Positions 12,100 through 25,094 of a stretch of DNA of 64,000 nucleotides are shown one piece after another. Numbering within the stretch: position 1 is the stretch's first letter; every line of letters starts with the position of its first letter. Both the position numbers and the translations under genes were made by a program. This DNA is from Isoetes taiwanensis (lineage: Eukaryota > Streptophyta > Lycopodiopsida > Isoetales > Isoetaceae). The notes under the pieces are model-generated. The model had not been told where the DNA came from, did no database searches, and worked only from the letters and a program-made list of their open reading frames with translations. Where the stretch lies: NCBI GenBank assembly GCA_021234155.1, contig JAJEKV010000752.1:1-64000 (forward strand), read 5' to 3'.

Positions 12100-12570
12100 C
12101 TACGCAGCAAAAGAGGGAAGTCTATTTTTGAATCCCTTCCGAAAGTTCTCAATAACATGATCATCGGCTTCCTCCCAAATTTTGACCAAACGGAAAGAGG
12201 CCTTGGATTTCCACCCGAGATCTTCGAGCTCCTCTACTAAAGATTTGGCTGCCTGCAGCATTCCCGTCATGGATCTTCTGAAAATTTGGTTCTTGAGACT
12301 ACAGCAGTCCTCCTTTGAATGCCCAATTTTTACCCTGATAAGCTGGTACAGAAGGATATCCATCTCTTGAATTTTCTGAAGCATTTGCCAAGCTAGGTCT
12401 CTGTCACTTGCTTTGCCTTTCGAAAGCCTCATCCATCAGGGCTGGGTGATGCACGTATCCCGAGGCGCGAGAGAGAGGCGCTCATTTTTCCGCTCTCTCC
12501 TTCGCAATGTCCCAAAGCATTGTCTTGTGCTTGCACAGCTAGATGATTCACCACACTCACATCATCGATA
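12100..12570 (-). pseudogene. Unrecognised leftward coding-like segment (unit 1)
   Basis: On the - strand, 12,432-12,100 is open for 110 codons. It contains the charged, helix-like segments SDRDLAWQMLQKIQEMDILL, MTGMLQAAKSLVEELEDLGW and SFRLVKIWEEADDHVIENF. Similarity to unit 2 extends upstream on the - strand to about 12,570, where another frame reads DDVSVVNHLAVQAQDNALG. The amino-acid composition is ordinary and amphipathic, unlike the surrounding low-complexity frames, so this was probably coding. I cannot assign a family. It may be a captured host exon. Confidence 0.45.
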
Positions 12571-13349
12571 CTAATTGCGAGCAAGGGTGGATTTTTGTAG
12601 GTGATACAAATTTGTGTGTGTTATCTTGATTTTCCATCTTGGTTAGAGTTTAGGATTTACAGGTTTAGAATTTATTATATCACGACTTCTCGAGAGGATG
12701 AAACATGCAACTCATAGCGGACCAAGCAATGGAACATAACAACCATGGTAACACATCACCATGAATGTATTTAGATATCTTGATCCACAACTCGCAATAA
12801 ATCTATAGATTCGAACTTGGAAATAATTCTAATGGATTGAGTTGCTATAGATTTTATTGTTATTAGAGATATAAAAGTTTAAAGGCATAGATATACTAAA
12901 TTAATGCAATTCGAAAATAAACAATTTCCTTTGAAGTGAGTGGACTTAAAGAAAAATAAGTCTTGACATACAATTAAACTTGATACAATAATCTTGCCGA
13001 AATCAGAAACTGTAGTTTTGTAACATAAGATTTTGCATGGTTTGGTGTTGTATCCGTATGTAAATACAGTATAAGCTGACGTTGGCACCAAGATTCCAAA
13101 CAGGGGAATCTAGGGTTTGGATTCGTGCATTTGTGTGGTCGGGAGGGCTGCGCTTCACTTGGGCGGGCCGCAGATGGCGCATGCTGCTATTCCTGGGTAG
13201 ATAGGTGTCGATTTGCTTCCTTCATCTTCGTTGGTTCTATGCAAGAGGCAGCGCAGCGGCTTTTCTTGAGGATGGATATGCAGTTCCGACCACTCTTTTA
13301 TGATTTCAGCAAGATTATTAAAAAAAACATTCTGTTTTCAAGGTTTCGG

Positions 13350-13508
13350 ATGGCTATGTCGTGGCTTCGGGTTGTTGCGTTTTTTGGAGTAACAATGTGT
13401 GCCATGGCTATGGCTATGGCGAAGGAACATCATGTTACGGTGTTTTACGGCCCCACTCGGGCCATTCTAATCCAATGTTACGGCTTGCCAAACGCCTTGC
13501 ATCTTTAG
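13350..13508 (+). CDS. Small ORF with signal-peptide-like start, unrecognised
   Basis: An ATG near 13,350 begins MAMSWLRVVAFFGVTMCAMA: a hydrophobic core with small residues before a charged AKEHH segment, as in a secretion signal. It stops at 13,508. It lies in the part of the unit present once in the window, so it cannot be cross-checked. Weak support. It may be chance. Confidence 0.15.
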   Translation: MAMSWLRVVAFFGVTMCAMAMAMAKEHHVTVFYGPTRAILIQCYGLPNALHL

Positions 13509-15423
13509 GCATATACATTTACTTTTGTTGATTACGGCGAGATATGCGGTCACGTAGAAGAAGGGATCAAGGTGCTTTATCTGCCTTCCGCTGGACCAGT
13601 TCTTTCCGACGAAATACCTGCAAGATCCTTGCGAACAAGCCGTTGGGCCTCTTTTCCAAGAGATTAATCGTCCCTGTTGTGTTATTGGGGATTATTTCTT
13701 GGCTTGGATCCGAGATTTGGCTAACCCATGATGTCTTTGCATGTTCTTGTTTTGTTGGCTTCTATTTTTGTGTATGGGCTTGAGAAACCTTCTTCAGGAT
13801 TTGTATTGTGGGAATGATAGGTTTTATTGAGGATGGAAATGCTTGACAGGTATGGATGCTTTGCTGGCTTTGTTAAGCAGATTTGTGTGGAATGTTATTT
13901 CCATGACCTCTTCAATCTGTTTGAGCAGTCTGCTGCTGTATAATCTTGCCGAAATCAGAAACCGTAGTTTTATTAGTGGCCGAAATTTTCAATGCCGTTT
14001 TTCAAATCTGTGCTTCAAACAATATGCTCGCACTGACTTCTTTGGTTTGTTAGTGGGCTTCGGCCCCTAAGCATACTAGGCATCCCTCTTCTGGGATTCC
14101 TAGTATGCTTAGATGAGCGTCGGAACTTCTACTGGGGTTCGACTCCCCAGGCTCATAATTATTTGTTTGGTCAAACTCCCAATTTTGAGGAGACGTGTTT
14201 ATTCAATGGTTTGGTTGAATCTTAGGGGTAAGTCAAATATAGGGGATTTGACCCCATCTTGACTTGCACTTAAGGGCTGGAATTCCGCCCCACGGCATAT
14301 GCTATGAAATATGCCAGGATCCGATGGTCAAAAAAAAAAAAAAGACACCCCAAACGATAATACACCCCAAACGCACACACTTATATCGCAAATGTCTAAA
14401 CACTAAGTTTTGATATTATGCGTTTAAGTGACTCATTTGATTCAATGATTTTCCACGGGAGAGATATCATAAAGGAAAGAGTAATCAATCATATTCATCA
14501 ATGGTGTCAATGCTCGAAGCTCCATATTCCATTATATCTATATATTCCATGTGGCCACGACTAATGCCTGGCATCGTCGGGCACACGATTCTAGTAACAT
14601 ATTACTTAGAAAATAGACAATATTTCACAATATAGCACGATATCATACAAATCTAATGAAGAAACTTTACATAGTCACTAACTTTTCCTTTGGCACCTCC
14701 AATGAGTTTCGCAAATGGAACATCATAACAAGGAAAAAAAATCCATTATATGCTTTATAGGATTACAATTTTTGTCCATCCATTATCCCAACAACTTGCA
14801 TAGCTCATTTTTAAGATTGATGGGCTTTCTTACGTCGTCCAGTCCTAGCATACATATAATAGCACCATGTAGCATTTCCATCAAAACTACAAAGACCACA
14901 AAACAAGTATTAATTTTTCAAAATTGGCATGAAAAATGAAACTCACAATTAAGAAGCTGGTTGGTAAGAAGAGACGAGCTGCCCAAAAAGAAAAGGGTCT
15001 CTAAGTTAGTGCCATATCACAATTTCAAACTAGAAAACATAGTGTCATACCAAATACCAAACATATTTTAGATTCCTAAATAAAAATTCCAATTAGCCAT
15101 GCACACCTAGAATGGTTTAAAAAATGCATGTGTGCTTCCTGCTCTAACACAAACAAACATTTCGTTGTCGGATCTGTTTGTGCCAAGAAAGGATTGTCTT
15201 TGTTTCAATGGGAATCGTGCAAGTCTAAGACCTCAAGAACTTTTTAAGCCTTCAAGGAGACGTTTTGGGGGTTGAGCCTTGCCTTATAGGCTTTCTGTTG
15301 GTGCAAAAAAAAAAAAAAGAAATAACAGAAGTGCATAAAGTTCAAATTTCAAGAAACAAGTGTGTGAAATTCAAATTTAGGAAATACCTTTTGTGCTTTC
15401 TCTTGCAGGTTCTTGCTCGATCC

Positions 15424-15643
15424 ATGGCTTCCCCTTTCATCCTTTCGCGCTGCACATGTGATCCTTGGATTCGTCATCAACCCTGCTCCTTGGATTCATG
15501 CTTGGGTGGGCAAACACACCTTAGTTGCTGATTCCAGAGCTTCAGATGGCCATTTCGACATTGTTCTTGAGGCAGTTTTACTATATGGCCCTTCTGCTAA
15601 TTCAAAGCTCCATTCCATCTCTGTGCTCACCAATCTGACAAAG
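15424..15643 (+). pseudogene. Exon-like piece with signal-peptide-like N-terminus (unit 2)
   Basis: This is the counterpart of 2,004-2,220. The ATG at 15,424 is followed by an indel that changes frame after about 8 codons. The downstream frame is then open for about 70 codons and contains the segments VILGFVINPAPWIHAWVGK and HFDIVLEAVLLYGPSANSK. It ends at the donor AAG|GTACGC at 15,643/15,644. No known domain is recognised. The open frame is broken at different places in the two units, as expected for either independent decay or technical indels in a once-coding exon. Confidence 0.35.
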
Positions 15644-15889
15644 GTACGCTCTATTTCGATCTGCCCATTTCTTATAAAATATTTTTGAATATTCTACTGC
15701 CCTGTAAAAGTCTTCGACTATTCATTCATGTAACAACTTTTTTCTCACACTTAATTCAAGATTCTGAGTCCCTAATCTAAATCAAAAGCCAATAAGCCAT
15801 TCGAACTCATATGTTTGCGGGGCCGTCGGCGATAAAAGCGAGAAGGTTAGTCCATGCAATATTTTGTAAACAAAAATAGTTTTTTTAGC

Positions 15890-16075
15890 AAAATCATTAC
15901 GGATAAATTCGCCTGAGCAAACCCATCTGAGCAAAATCTGTCATTGTTTTTAGCAAAACCAGTTCTGAACAAATTCGTCTAAGCAAACCCATTTGAGCAA
16001 ATTTCGTCTGAGCAAATTCGCTCTGAGCAAATTCGACTGAGCAAAATCCCTTCTGAACAAATGCGCTGACCTCTT
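15890..16075 (+). repeat. ~15-bp minisatellite, GAGCAAATTCG type (unit 2)
   Basis: Successive blocks of TCTGAGCAAATTCG and close variants, about ten copies. This is the counterpart of 2,455-2,650. Differences between the two versions concentrate at the CTGAG and TTCG steps. Confidence 0.7.
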
Positions 16076-16439
16076 AGCTTTTAGCAAATCTGTATATGCA
16101 AATCCAATTTGGTGCAAAAGACTTAAGCGCACCATGTTTGCCGATAAGATGAGGTCCATATTTTTCCTTTCTAATTTCTTACGTTCGAATTGTAGCAATC
16201 AAATTCCATGTGCTCAACCCTCCTAAAGTTCACTAATTCCAAAGCTTTAATAATTCTAAATGGCTCATATATATAACATTGAGTTTTTCTAAATCTAACT
16301 GAATTTCTTGCATGTCCTTTGTGATTGGGCTTCTCCCTCATGCAGATATGGCTGGTGATCCATGGTTTTAGATGCTAGGTTTGCAACCTCGTTAAGTATA
16401 AGAGGGAATCTAAAACACCTTAAGCATGATTTAGAGAAG

Positions 16440-16985
16440 AGTGAATCATAAATCATGGTGAGCTTGCATGGTTTATAGAAGAGTGGGTCGAGAGACCACA
16501 CACATAGTTTGCTATTATTTTCATGTGTGATTTGCTATAGAAGAGTGAATCGTAAATCAAATTATGTTGAGCTTGCATTGCTTTATAGAAGAATGTATTT
16601 CAAACCACACACATGGTTTGCTATTATTTTCATGTGTAATTTGCATCTTAGCAACAAAAAACTACAGTGGTAAAATACCTAGTGGTAAAACTTCATGCTT
16701 GAAACTCGCAATGATGGTGACACATAAGGTATCTTATGTCTTTCGTGAAACATCCTCAACTTCAGCTCTACAATATTAATATCTTTGGTTAATACACGCT
16801 TGGCGTGATTTATTTTAATTCCATAACTAGGTATCTTCTACAATATGATGCTTGCTAATACACGCTTGACATGATTTTTTTGTTAAGCTAACTAGGTTTT
16901 GCTCTATAACTAGATTTCTTCTACAATATTATGCTTACTAATAACACGCTTGGCGTGATTTTCATTAATGGTTAACTAGGCTTTA
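16440..16985 (+). repeat. Two clusters of ~65-75-bp tandem repeats (unit 2)
   Basis: Counterpart of 3,000-3,545. The AATACACGCTTGGCGTGATTTT motif family recurs at about 16,790, 16,857 and 16,940, each followed by an ACTAGG segment. Non-coding. Confidence 0.75.
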
Positions 16986-17124
16986 CTTGTTGGAATAAAT
17001 CATGTGAGATTATTTGAATGCATAATTGGACCATATAAAACATTAAGGAGCGTGAATTTGGATTTGCAAGGGTAATAACCACGTCCTTTGAAATCTCCCG
17101 AATGTTATTATGCTACATATTCTA

Positions 17125-17820
17125 AACGAGGAGCGCCCTAGACTATCTTGGTCATCGGATCCTTCCGTCGTACGACTCATATTGTATATTGGGCCTCTAG
17201 GTGCCTTTTGTTTCGATTGTGGCGCGGCACTTATGATTTTGAAATATGAAATATAGATTCTCCTAAGATTTTGGACTATGAAATCTGAGGGCTAGAACCT
17301 CTATCAAAATAATTTAATATCCTAAGAATGCTTTAGTCAATGCACCCAATGAGCTAGCATTCTTATTTTTTCTGTCGAATCCTTCTATCCTATAACTCGG
17401 ATCGTATATTGGGCCTCTGGATGCCTCTCTTTTCGATTATTGTCATTTATGATTGGGGGCGCTTATGATTTTAAGATATGAAATACAGGATCTCCTAAGG
17501 TTTTGGACTATGAAATACAGAGACTTGAACATCTACCAAAATAATTCAATATCCTAATAAGAATGCTTTTCAATGCATTCAATGAGTTAACATGCTTATT
17601 TTTTCTATTGAATCTATGTTTTTTTTTAATTATTAAACCATTCAATTATTTTATGGCTATGGCCTATGGTCTCAGTAATGGTGATTTATGCATTCATATC
17701 AAATCCCCCTGAAATTCCTATTATTGTGCCATATATTATTCTAAACGAGGTGCGCTCTCGACTACTCGGTCGTCGGATCCTTCCATCCGATGACCCAAAT
17801 TGTATGTTGGGTGGTACAGA
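17125..17820. mobile_element. Cluster of foldback-MITE-derived modules (unit 2)
   Basis: Counterpart of 3,685-4,375, with module copies at about 17,128-17,300, 17,375-17,520 and 17,742-17,815. Here the 131-codon frame at 17,666-18,061 stays open through a module and into unit DNA. It contains segments such as YSHKMLANLYGTLLLLMGK. I recognise no domain, and unit 1 breaks the frame. Confidence 0.6.
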
Positions 17821-18724
17821 TGTATTGTCTATTCAACTTCCTCTTTATGTATCATTTAGGGAGTTGTATTATTCACATAAAATGCTAGCTAATCTATATG
17901 GAACATTGCTGCTTCTCATGGGAAAGGAAGATATCCACTATCTTCTCATGGAGAATGGATCAGAGTTCAATAGCTATAAGTTTGGCCTTGAGACAAAGGC
18001 TTTTATTGGGTATATAACTCCATCTTTGATCGGATTTCGCCAAGATTCCTCTTACGCCTAGTCCTTCATCCTACACTTCATCTTCACAACTCCACACTTC
18101 ACCTTACATTCTGAACTTGTGCCAATTGCTTATGCTCAATAATTTGTCTTTCTCTTGTTTAACATTTTTGCTATTGCACTTGGATGGTAATCTTATAATG
18201 CAGGTTTTTTGGACTCCATTCATGGAAATTACAGGTCTTTACAGTTACAGCTCCATCTCAAGGGGGCAAAGCAGTTCTGTTGGCATATTTTGTGACTGGT
18301 TTATCTGAACTCCTTGATACTTATTATTGTTGTTAACTTATTGTAACCTCGAATACCTACTAGAGGTTTAGTATATTTTGGCTTAAACTAATGTGGCAGT
18401 TCACACTCCCATTAGTAAGACAATTGTATGGCTTTAATTAATTAATGGAAAAAACATGTGTTAATAATGTTAATGGTAGTGATTGTTATATTAAAAAAAT
18501 TTTTGGGCCCTTCGGGCCCTAACTAAAGCAAACATAGGTAAACTTTATGGGCCAGTTAGCCTGTTTATGTAAGTGTGTAAGTGTGTGTACACTATAGAGG
18601 TTGTTTATGTATAAGGCTTACACCTTTTTCATGTATAACCATGTAATACGGATCTCTAATTTGATATACCAATTTAATTTATAAACAAAAGTAGGGGCCT
18701 TAATTAATGTGAAAGGTTCCATGA

Positions 18725-18890
18725 CCTTCAAAAGCGCTTTTACATGTGATGCTATGCTTTTGTCTTCATGTAGCCAAATTGAATAATAGAATCCTTGATG
18801 GAAACCATCAAAAGCGCTTTTACATGTGATGCTATGCTTTGGTCTTCATGTAGCCAAATTGAATAATAGAATCCTTGATGGAAACCATCA
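18725..18890 (+). repeat. ~80-bp direct duplication (unit 2)
   Basis: Counterpart of 5,295-5,455, with ACATGTGATGCTATGCTTT occurring twice about 80 bp apart. Non-coding. Confidence 0.85.
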
Positions 18891-19004
18891 CATAAACTTG
18901 CAGAAGTTGCATAGTATGCATTGCTCCAATAATACCAATCACTTATGTAGAAATAAATGGCGGTGTTCTTAGAAGCACTACAATGAAGAATTTCATCATG
19001 CGAG

Positions 19005-19190
19005 AATGCCCGCGGTTCTATTGCGATAGCAATAGAACCCGAAACCACCCAGACGGGGGCGCCCTACCGCATGTCCTATTTATACCGCCTCCTTCCTCAT
19101 TTCCGGTCATCGGCGTTCTCTTGAGCTCCTTTCCATTACGCTCATTTTACGGCTCCACAAGTTCCCTACCTTCAGCGCTCTACAAGTTTT
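19005..19190 (+). promoter_or_regulatory. Palindrome-TATA module, 5' copy of unit 2
   Basis: Palindrome at 19,013-19,041, perfect except for one extra C near its end, with GATA loop. TATTTATA at 19,077-19,084. This is the counterpart of 5,567-5,750, and its palindrome is far better preserved than there. Confidence 0.55.
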
Positions 19191-22100
19191 CTATCTTCAA
19201 GGCTTTTCCCAGTTTACCGGTTGGATCCGGCTTGGATCCGTTCTCTTGGTAACCCGGTTTTATGGTTTCACGAAGAGCTTCGTGGTTGGGTTTTGTGATG
19301 GTGGTTTTTTCTTTTTGGTTCTTTGGCTCTGTCGGTATTCTTTCAATCGGGTTTTCGGTTTGGACATCGGTTTGTTGAAGTTCATGTTCTTGGCTTTATT
19401 TCGATTTACGGTTGGGGTTGAAAGGGATGTCGGTCTTCTGTTCTTTTTGGTTTTTCTTCGATTTTTTTGGTTTTCTATCTCGATTGTAGCTCTTGGTTTG
19501 GTCTGGTTTTTATATCTCGATTGTGGCTTCTTTTTCTCACCTCTTCTTGGGGAGTTCATCACGGTTGGGCGATGTTGAGCTTCCGGTGATCGCCTCTGGT
19601 TGGCTGCTTCGGTGATCGCCTCTGGGCTGGTTCACCTCTCTGTGAATCGGCCCGCACCCACTGGACCCGTCGGCCCATGTCTCGATCATGCGGGCCCCTT
19701 TTTTTTCTTTGCTTATTACGATCAACATGGACCCTTCTGTTTTGCAAAGTCGATTCTCTCTCTATCATTTCAATTCCATGGTTTTCCATAGCTTGCATCG
19801 TGCCTCCATAGCGGATCCTGTCCGATTTGGTGGTAGATTGACCCTATTGCTTGTGGCTTCCCCATTGAGTCTTACCACGAAATTTCCTGGCCCCATCAGG
19901 TACTGCTCTTCCTTGCCACCGCCTCGGCCGCCGCCTCTGTCATCACAGGCAGGTGTTTGGTGGGGATACCGGGAGTCAGTTCCCCTTGTCATCCCTTCGC
20001 TTGGGGTTACCTAGCCTCTGTTATCCCTCTTCTTTTTTAGGAATAAACAAGCGTTGTTTTAATAGATCCTTTAGCTCTATCTTCTGGCGTTTTTCTTAGG
20101 GTTTGCTTTTATGTCACCGGTCTTGTTTTTTCTCATAGGGCGACTTTTTAGACTCATGGCTCCATTATGTACTTTTGAGGTTCATTTGCTCCAGTCTTGG
20201 ATTTCTACTTGTTTGTTTGTTCCCCTGTTGAACATTGTTGTTTCATCGATTCACATCTTTATATCCATTTGGTGTGCTTCCTTACTTCTATTTAAATTAC
20301 ATATCTAGACCCTTGGCATCTTCCAGTTCCTCGGTTATCTAGCATGCCCCTTTGCGCTTTGTTGTCTTTATTGGAGGATTTGCTGATTGTGGTTTCATGT
20401 GGTTGTTTATGTGTGTGGCTTCCATGATTTTTATTCTTTTATGCAGCCGAAGTCCCCTTTTTTATTGTTTAGTTTAGATCAGCATGCGAAGTTCCATTGT
20501 CCAGTGCTTAGTTTCGCTTTCTCAGTTGTATCGGCATTTTTCGTTCTCGCATGCTTAACATGGGTATGCCTTTTATATAGTTTGGACCTTATTCTCATGT
20601 TTCTCAAACCTCTTTTGTTTCATCGACGTTTAAGCAAGTCGTCTAGATTTTGGCGTTGTTTGGATTGTATGGTGCATATGTTGCAGGGAAGTAACTCCTA
20701 TGGTTTTTGTCTCACGTTGTCTACCGCCAGGTCTAGTACCTTAGATACATTCATATGAGATATGGTATGTACATGTGCAAATGACCTCTAGGACTATTGT
20801 ATTAGGTGGATCTATCTGCTACTGCATAAAGGTTCATTCATTCATTATGGTATATATGCTTGCGATAACTTTAATATCTTTTGGTTAGTCGGTTCCCCTT
20901 AGTTTTGCGGTGTCCGGGTGCCACTGGCTTCATGGTTGGGGTTACGGTATCGTGTCCTTTATTTTGATCACGCGGTAGGGACAAAGGTGATTCCTTCTAA
21001 GGCGTGGTTGCTAGATTTTTGTATTCCATAATCTTCATCGGGTTATCTCTCAAAGCTTCGACTCATTCGGGTAACAATGGATATGTATGTGGCCGTTCTT
21101 GGCGTTGTTTTATCTTTTGTTTTTAGGCGTTTGATCTTCTCTACACACTCTTGTCTCATTTCTATGCACTCTTGTTGGTTTTAATGGTGCGACTTTGGTT
21201 GGCGTGATTTTTCGTAAACCTTGATTTCATTCGATCTTATGTGTTGGTTGGCTTGATCGTTGCTATCGTAGTCTTTATCACGTTGGGGGCTATGTGTGTA
21301 AGCTTATCCTATTATCTCTAGTTTGTTTTTGCTCCATTGGCCCATCCAGGGGTCTTGATTCATTCCCTTACCAAAATTATCGTTGCTCTATTTTGCCTTC
21401 AGGGTTTCTATGTTTGTCCCTTTTTATTACGCTTGTGAATTACATTTGCTAATAGTTCTATTTTGTTTCGTTCGTCCATTTGGGCATTTGTTGGTTCTTC
21501 CACAATGTCGTTTTTGCGCTTGATGTTCACATTAAATTTCTTCATCTTGGGTTTTTATAGTTTCATGGAGTGCGGTTTCTTTTTGGTCGTTGACATTCTA
21601 CATAGTTAAGCGATCTGATTTTTGGTCATATACTTCTAGCATAATGTTTATATCATATGGTTTATGTCTCACCTTAGGATTTTTACATGGTTCCTTTTCA
21701 GGCCTATTTGGTTTCATTTACTATATTCTTCTTTCTTCATATATGTTTGCGCATTAGATCCATTCTTAGTATTGTCTTCTTTTATGTTTGCACCCTCTGG
21801 CTCAGAGCATTGGGATCATTGTGCGTTGCGTAGTTTCCAAGCTCCAGGTTGTTTGATGTTGCCATATTTCATTCTCTAGACCGCATAATTAAGCCCAATG
21901 TTTAAGCATTACATTGCCTCATCTGGGTTGTCTATTTTCATTTATCTGGGGTTATTTTGGTCTCAGGCATTCTACCGCGGTATGTTTGTTGCATATTTTC
22001 ATCATATACATTTGGTAGATAGTGTTGTCTTACATGGTTTATGGCTTGCCCTAGGCTTTTACGTGGTTCCTTTTCATACCTTTTTAGGTTCCTTTTGGAT

Positions 22101-24820
22101 GCATCTTCTTCATATATGTATGGGCATTGGATCCATTCTTAATGTTGGCTTCTTTTATTGCTCCTTTGTTTGCATTTGAACGCTTGGACATTGTCGATTC
22201 CATACATATTTGTGCCCCACTTTATGTTTATTTGCGGCTTTATTGAGCATTTTTGTGATATCGATTGATCTTTTATCTCGGGTTTGTAATTTTTGCTCCT
22301 TTGGTTTGATTACTCCTTTTCCGATGGTTCCTTACTTAGTCTCGTCTTCATGACCTTGTGCTATTAAAATCGGTCATATATGTTCTATCTTGGTCCATTC
22401 CTTTCTTTCCGTTGATGTCCATATATATATTTTGTTTTGTTTATTGTTTCCTTTATAAGTATTTTTACGTGTTTCCTTTTGCCGTTAGTTTTAGATTCTC
22501 TTTTAGTGCTTTTAGTTCATTCTTTGTTTGGTCTCTTTTTGCTCTTATGTTTTTTTTATGGTTCCCATGTCAGTAGCTCTTATGATCTGTTTAGCTCTTT
22601 TGTGTCGTGTTTCTATTTACCCCTTTTGCTCCGTTCACTCTATTTTTAGTTTTGTCTCCTTCCGGTTTTTTTACCCTCTTGACTACTTTGGGTTCACTTC
22701 TCTATTTATCTATTGCTCAAGTCCTTATTTGTCCTTCCTTTTTTACTTTTATTTTGAATCGTCTTTGTCTTCTGCTTCTTATTTGTCATGTTTGAACCTT
22801 GTAGTCATTTCATGGGATCCTTTATCATTAGCCGATCATGTTCGTTTGATGGTTCCATTTGCTCCTTTTTATGGATATGTGGCCTCAGTGTTTTACATAA
22901 CATAGGATCCTTTGTCATTCGCCGATCATGTTCGATGGGCCTCAGTGTTTTATATAACATAGGATCCTTTGTCATTAGCCCGATCATGTTCGATGGTTCC
23001 ATATGTCGTTCCATCTCATGGTGTGTATAGAATTTGTTTTCATTCGTCATTATTTTATGCATGTGGTTTGATTTACATATCTGCGCATTTCTTTTGGATA
23101 GTTAGTCCATTTTCAGGTTTTTATGTCGATGAATTTGCTTTGTTGCTCAATGTTCAGTTATCATTATTTCAATTCAGCATTCTTGGGTTTTAGTTCAACA
23201 TCTTTGGGCATCTTCTGGGCTTCACTGGTTTTGTTGATTTGTTGTCTATTTGGGTGTTGATGAGTTTGTGATTTTCGTTCATTGTGTACACTTGGCCATC
23301 TCTGCACTCTTGTTTGTTTCATTTGGATGGTTTTTTGTTTTACGATGAAGCTGAGATTCCATCAATTTTCTGATCTTGTGCATTCCATTATTAGTATGCT
23401 CTCACCTCATATTGCTCGACGTCTATTGTGGTCTATGTTATGGTTATTTTTGTCCCTTACGTGTTTGCCCTTTCTTGGGTGTTGTTTTTAAACTTATAGT
23501 TTAGGTCTTGGCGGCTTGATCACTTCTTGATATGTCACTTTTTGTTGAGGTCCTCCTTCCTCCGTTGTTCCTCGTATATGGTTGGTCTGTTCTATTTTCT
23601 CGATCTGCAGTTCTCACTTGACTTGTTGTTCGTATTTATTACTATTGTGCATGATTGCCACTTTTTTCCTCTTCTTTCTCTGTTCTCTTCTTTAAAATCA
23701 TTGTTCCATACGTACGTGCGTCTCGGTTGCACCCATATCCATTTATTCTTTTGTGTCCATTTGTTCTTCTTGGTTCTTTTTGATCCATTCGTTCTCTCGA
23801 GGTAAAGTCGCTCTTTGCATGTGAGCATTTTGCACTAAAAGTTTCATTTTTGGTAAGAGCCTCCATTTGTGCTTGTCATAACCCGGTTTGATTCCTTGAT
23901 TATTGCTTAGCGATTCGATACAATTTTATCTTTGCATTCTCTTTTGTGTCCATTTGTTAAGGTTGCGTCTCGGTTGCACCCATATCCATCTATTCTTTTG
24001 TGTCCATTTGTTCTTCTTGGTTCTTTTTTGATCCATTCGTTCTCTCAGGTAGTCGCTTTTTGCATGTGAGCATTTTGCACTAAAAGTTTCATTTTTGGTA
24101 AAGAGCCTCCATTTGTGCTTGTCATAACTTCAGTTTGCATTCTCTCTCGGGAGTATCCTTTGCACCTTAGATCTTGGTCTTGGAAACACACATTTGTTTG
24201 GTTTTCCTTGTTTCATGCTTTGGTTGGTAAGTTAAAAGCTCTTTACATATGTCCATTTGGCATGGAAAAGTTACATTCACCATTTACTTTGTCGTTGTTG
24301 TCGACCCGCTTTTTTGGTATCCTTTATCTTGTCCCCTTTTTTTTTTGGTCCTTGATGTGTCGCTTTTTCTGCTACTCAATCTCGCTCTCTGCTCTTTTGG
24401 GTGTTCTTGATTTCTTTAAATCTGCTACACTTGCTTTATCTTTCCCGGTTTATTTGCCCCTTTGTCCTCTAGATACTTCATTCATTGCCTTGTTCATGTT
24501 GGTCTTTTTTCGTTCTTGGTCTTGGCCTTGGCTCTCTGGTTCTCTCCTTTCGATTTGCCTTGCTTCTTTTTGCCCTCTTGGTGTCCATATATCGGGTTTT
24601 ACGCCTTTTGCTACGATTATCCCTGTTATTCCGCAGCCTTGTTTCCACGATTTTTGTTGTTATCCCCAAAGGGCTTGATCTGTTCTAATTGTCTTTTGCC
24701 CATTTTTCCCTTGGCCGGCTTTTGCTTGATTTTTTCCTTGTCGTCCTAGTTTGCTCCATGTTTTTGAGGTTGATTCCTCTTCTATCGCCAACTAGTTGTT
24801 TCATAGGACCCATCCTAGGA
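19190..24820 (+). other. T-rich, strand-asymmetric non-coding block (unit 2)
   Basis: Counterpart of 5,750-11,355, with the same internal duplications: GGATCCTTT copies at 22,815-22,990, and the Cys/Phe-rich segments at about 23,700-23,870 and 23,960-24,130. Open frames up to 187 codons (24,115-24,678) do not survive in unit 1 at the same length and have no recognisable domain. Confidence 0.8.
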
Positions 24821-25000
24821 ATGCCACGGTTCTATTCGCGATAGCAATAGAACCGACAACATGGACGGGGCCTCCTTCCGCATGTCCTATTTATACGCCT
24901 CCTTCCTCATTTCCGGTCATTGGCGTTCTCTTGAGCTCCTTTCCATTACGCTCATTTTACGGCTCCACAAGTTTCCGCCCCCCTCCCTCTGTCACATGTC
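24820..25000 (+). promoter_or_regulatory. Palindrome-TATA module, 3' copy of unit 2
   Basis: Palindrome at 24,827-24,855 (one inserted C in the left arm, GATA loop), with TATTTATA at 24,888-24,895. Counterpart of 11,355-11,530. Confidence 0.55.
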
Positions 25001-25094
25001 CTGAGCTTGTTCGTCATTTTCACATCACGACTTCCCCTTTTTCTCATATTACGTTCTATTATTAAAGTTGCTTTCAGCGGATATGCTCTTATTT

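Larger units (their letters stand above)
1..13107. repeat. Tandem ~13.5-kb unit, copy 1 (left-truncated by window)
   Basis: The whole block is repeated in the same order and orientation from 13,468 onward, with a period of about 13,467 bp. Shared landmarks include the exon-like pieces (2,004 and 15,424), the foldback cluster (3,690 and 17,128), the palindrome-TATA modules (5,581/11,367 and 19,013/24,827) and the leftward ORF (12,100 and 25,650). AT-rich parts are nearly identical, while CG-containing parts carry many small indels. The unit's first ~360 bp are seen only once (13,108-13,467), because the window opens inside copy 1. It reads as a segmental tandem duplication of non-coding DNA. 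I found no gag or pol, so I do not call it a retrotransposon. Confidence 0.9.

Noticed and set aside
14115-14160. tRNA-like T-arm (GGGGTTCGACTCCCC) and closing pairs
   Set aside because: It has a T stem-loop and short acceptor-like pairing but no D-arm or anticodon arm. The unit-1 counterpart (about 660-710) is not conserved as a tRNA, and A-box spacing does not fit a SINE.
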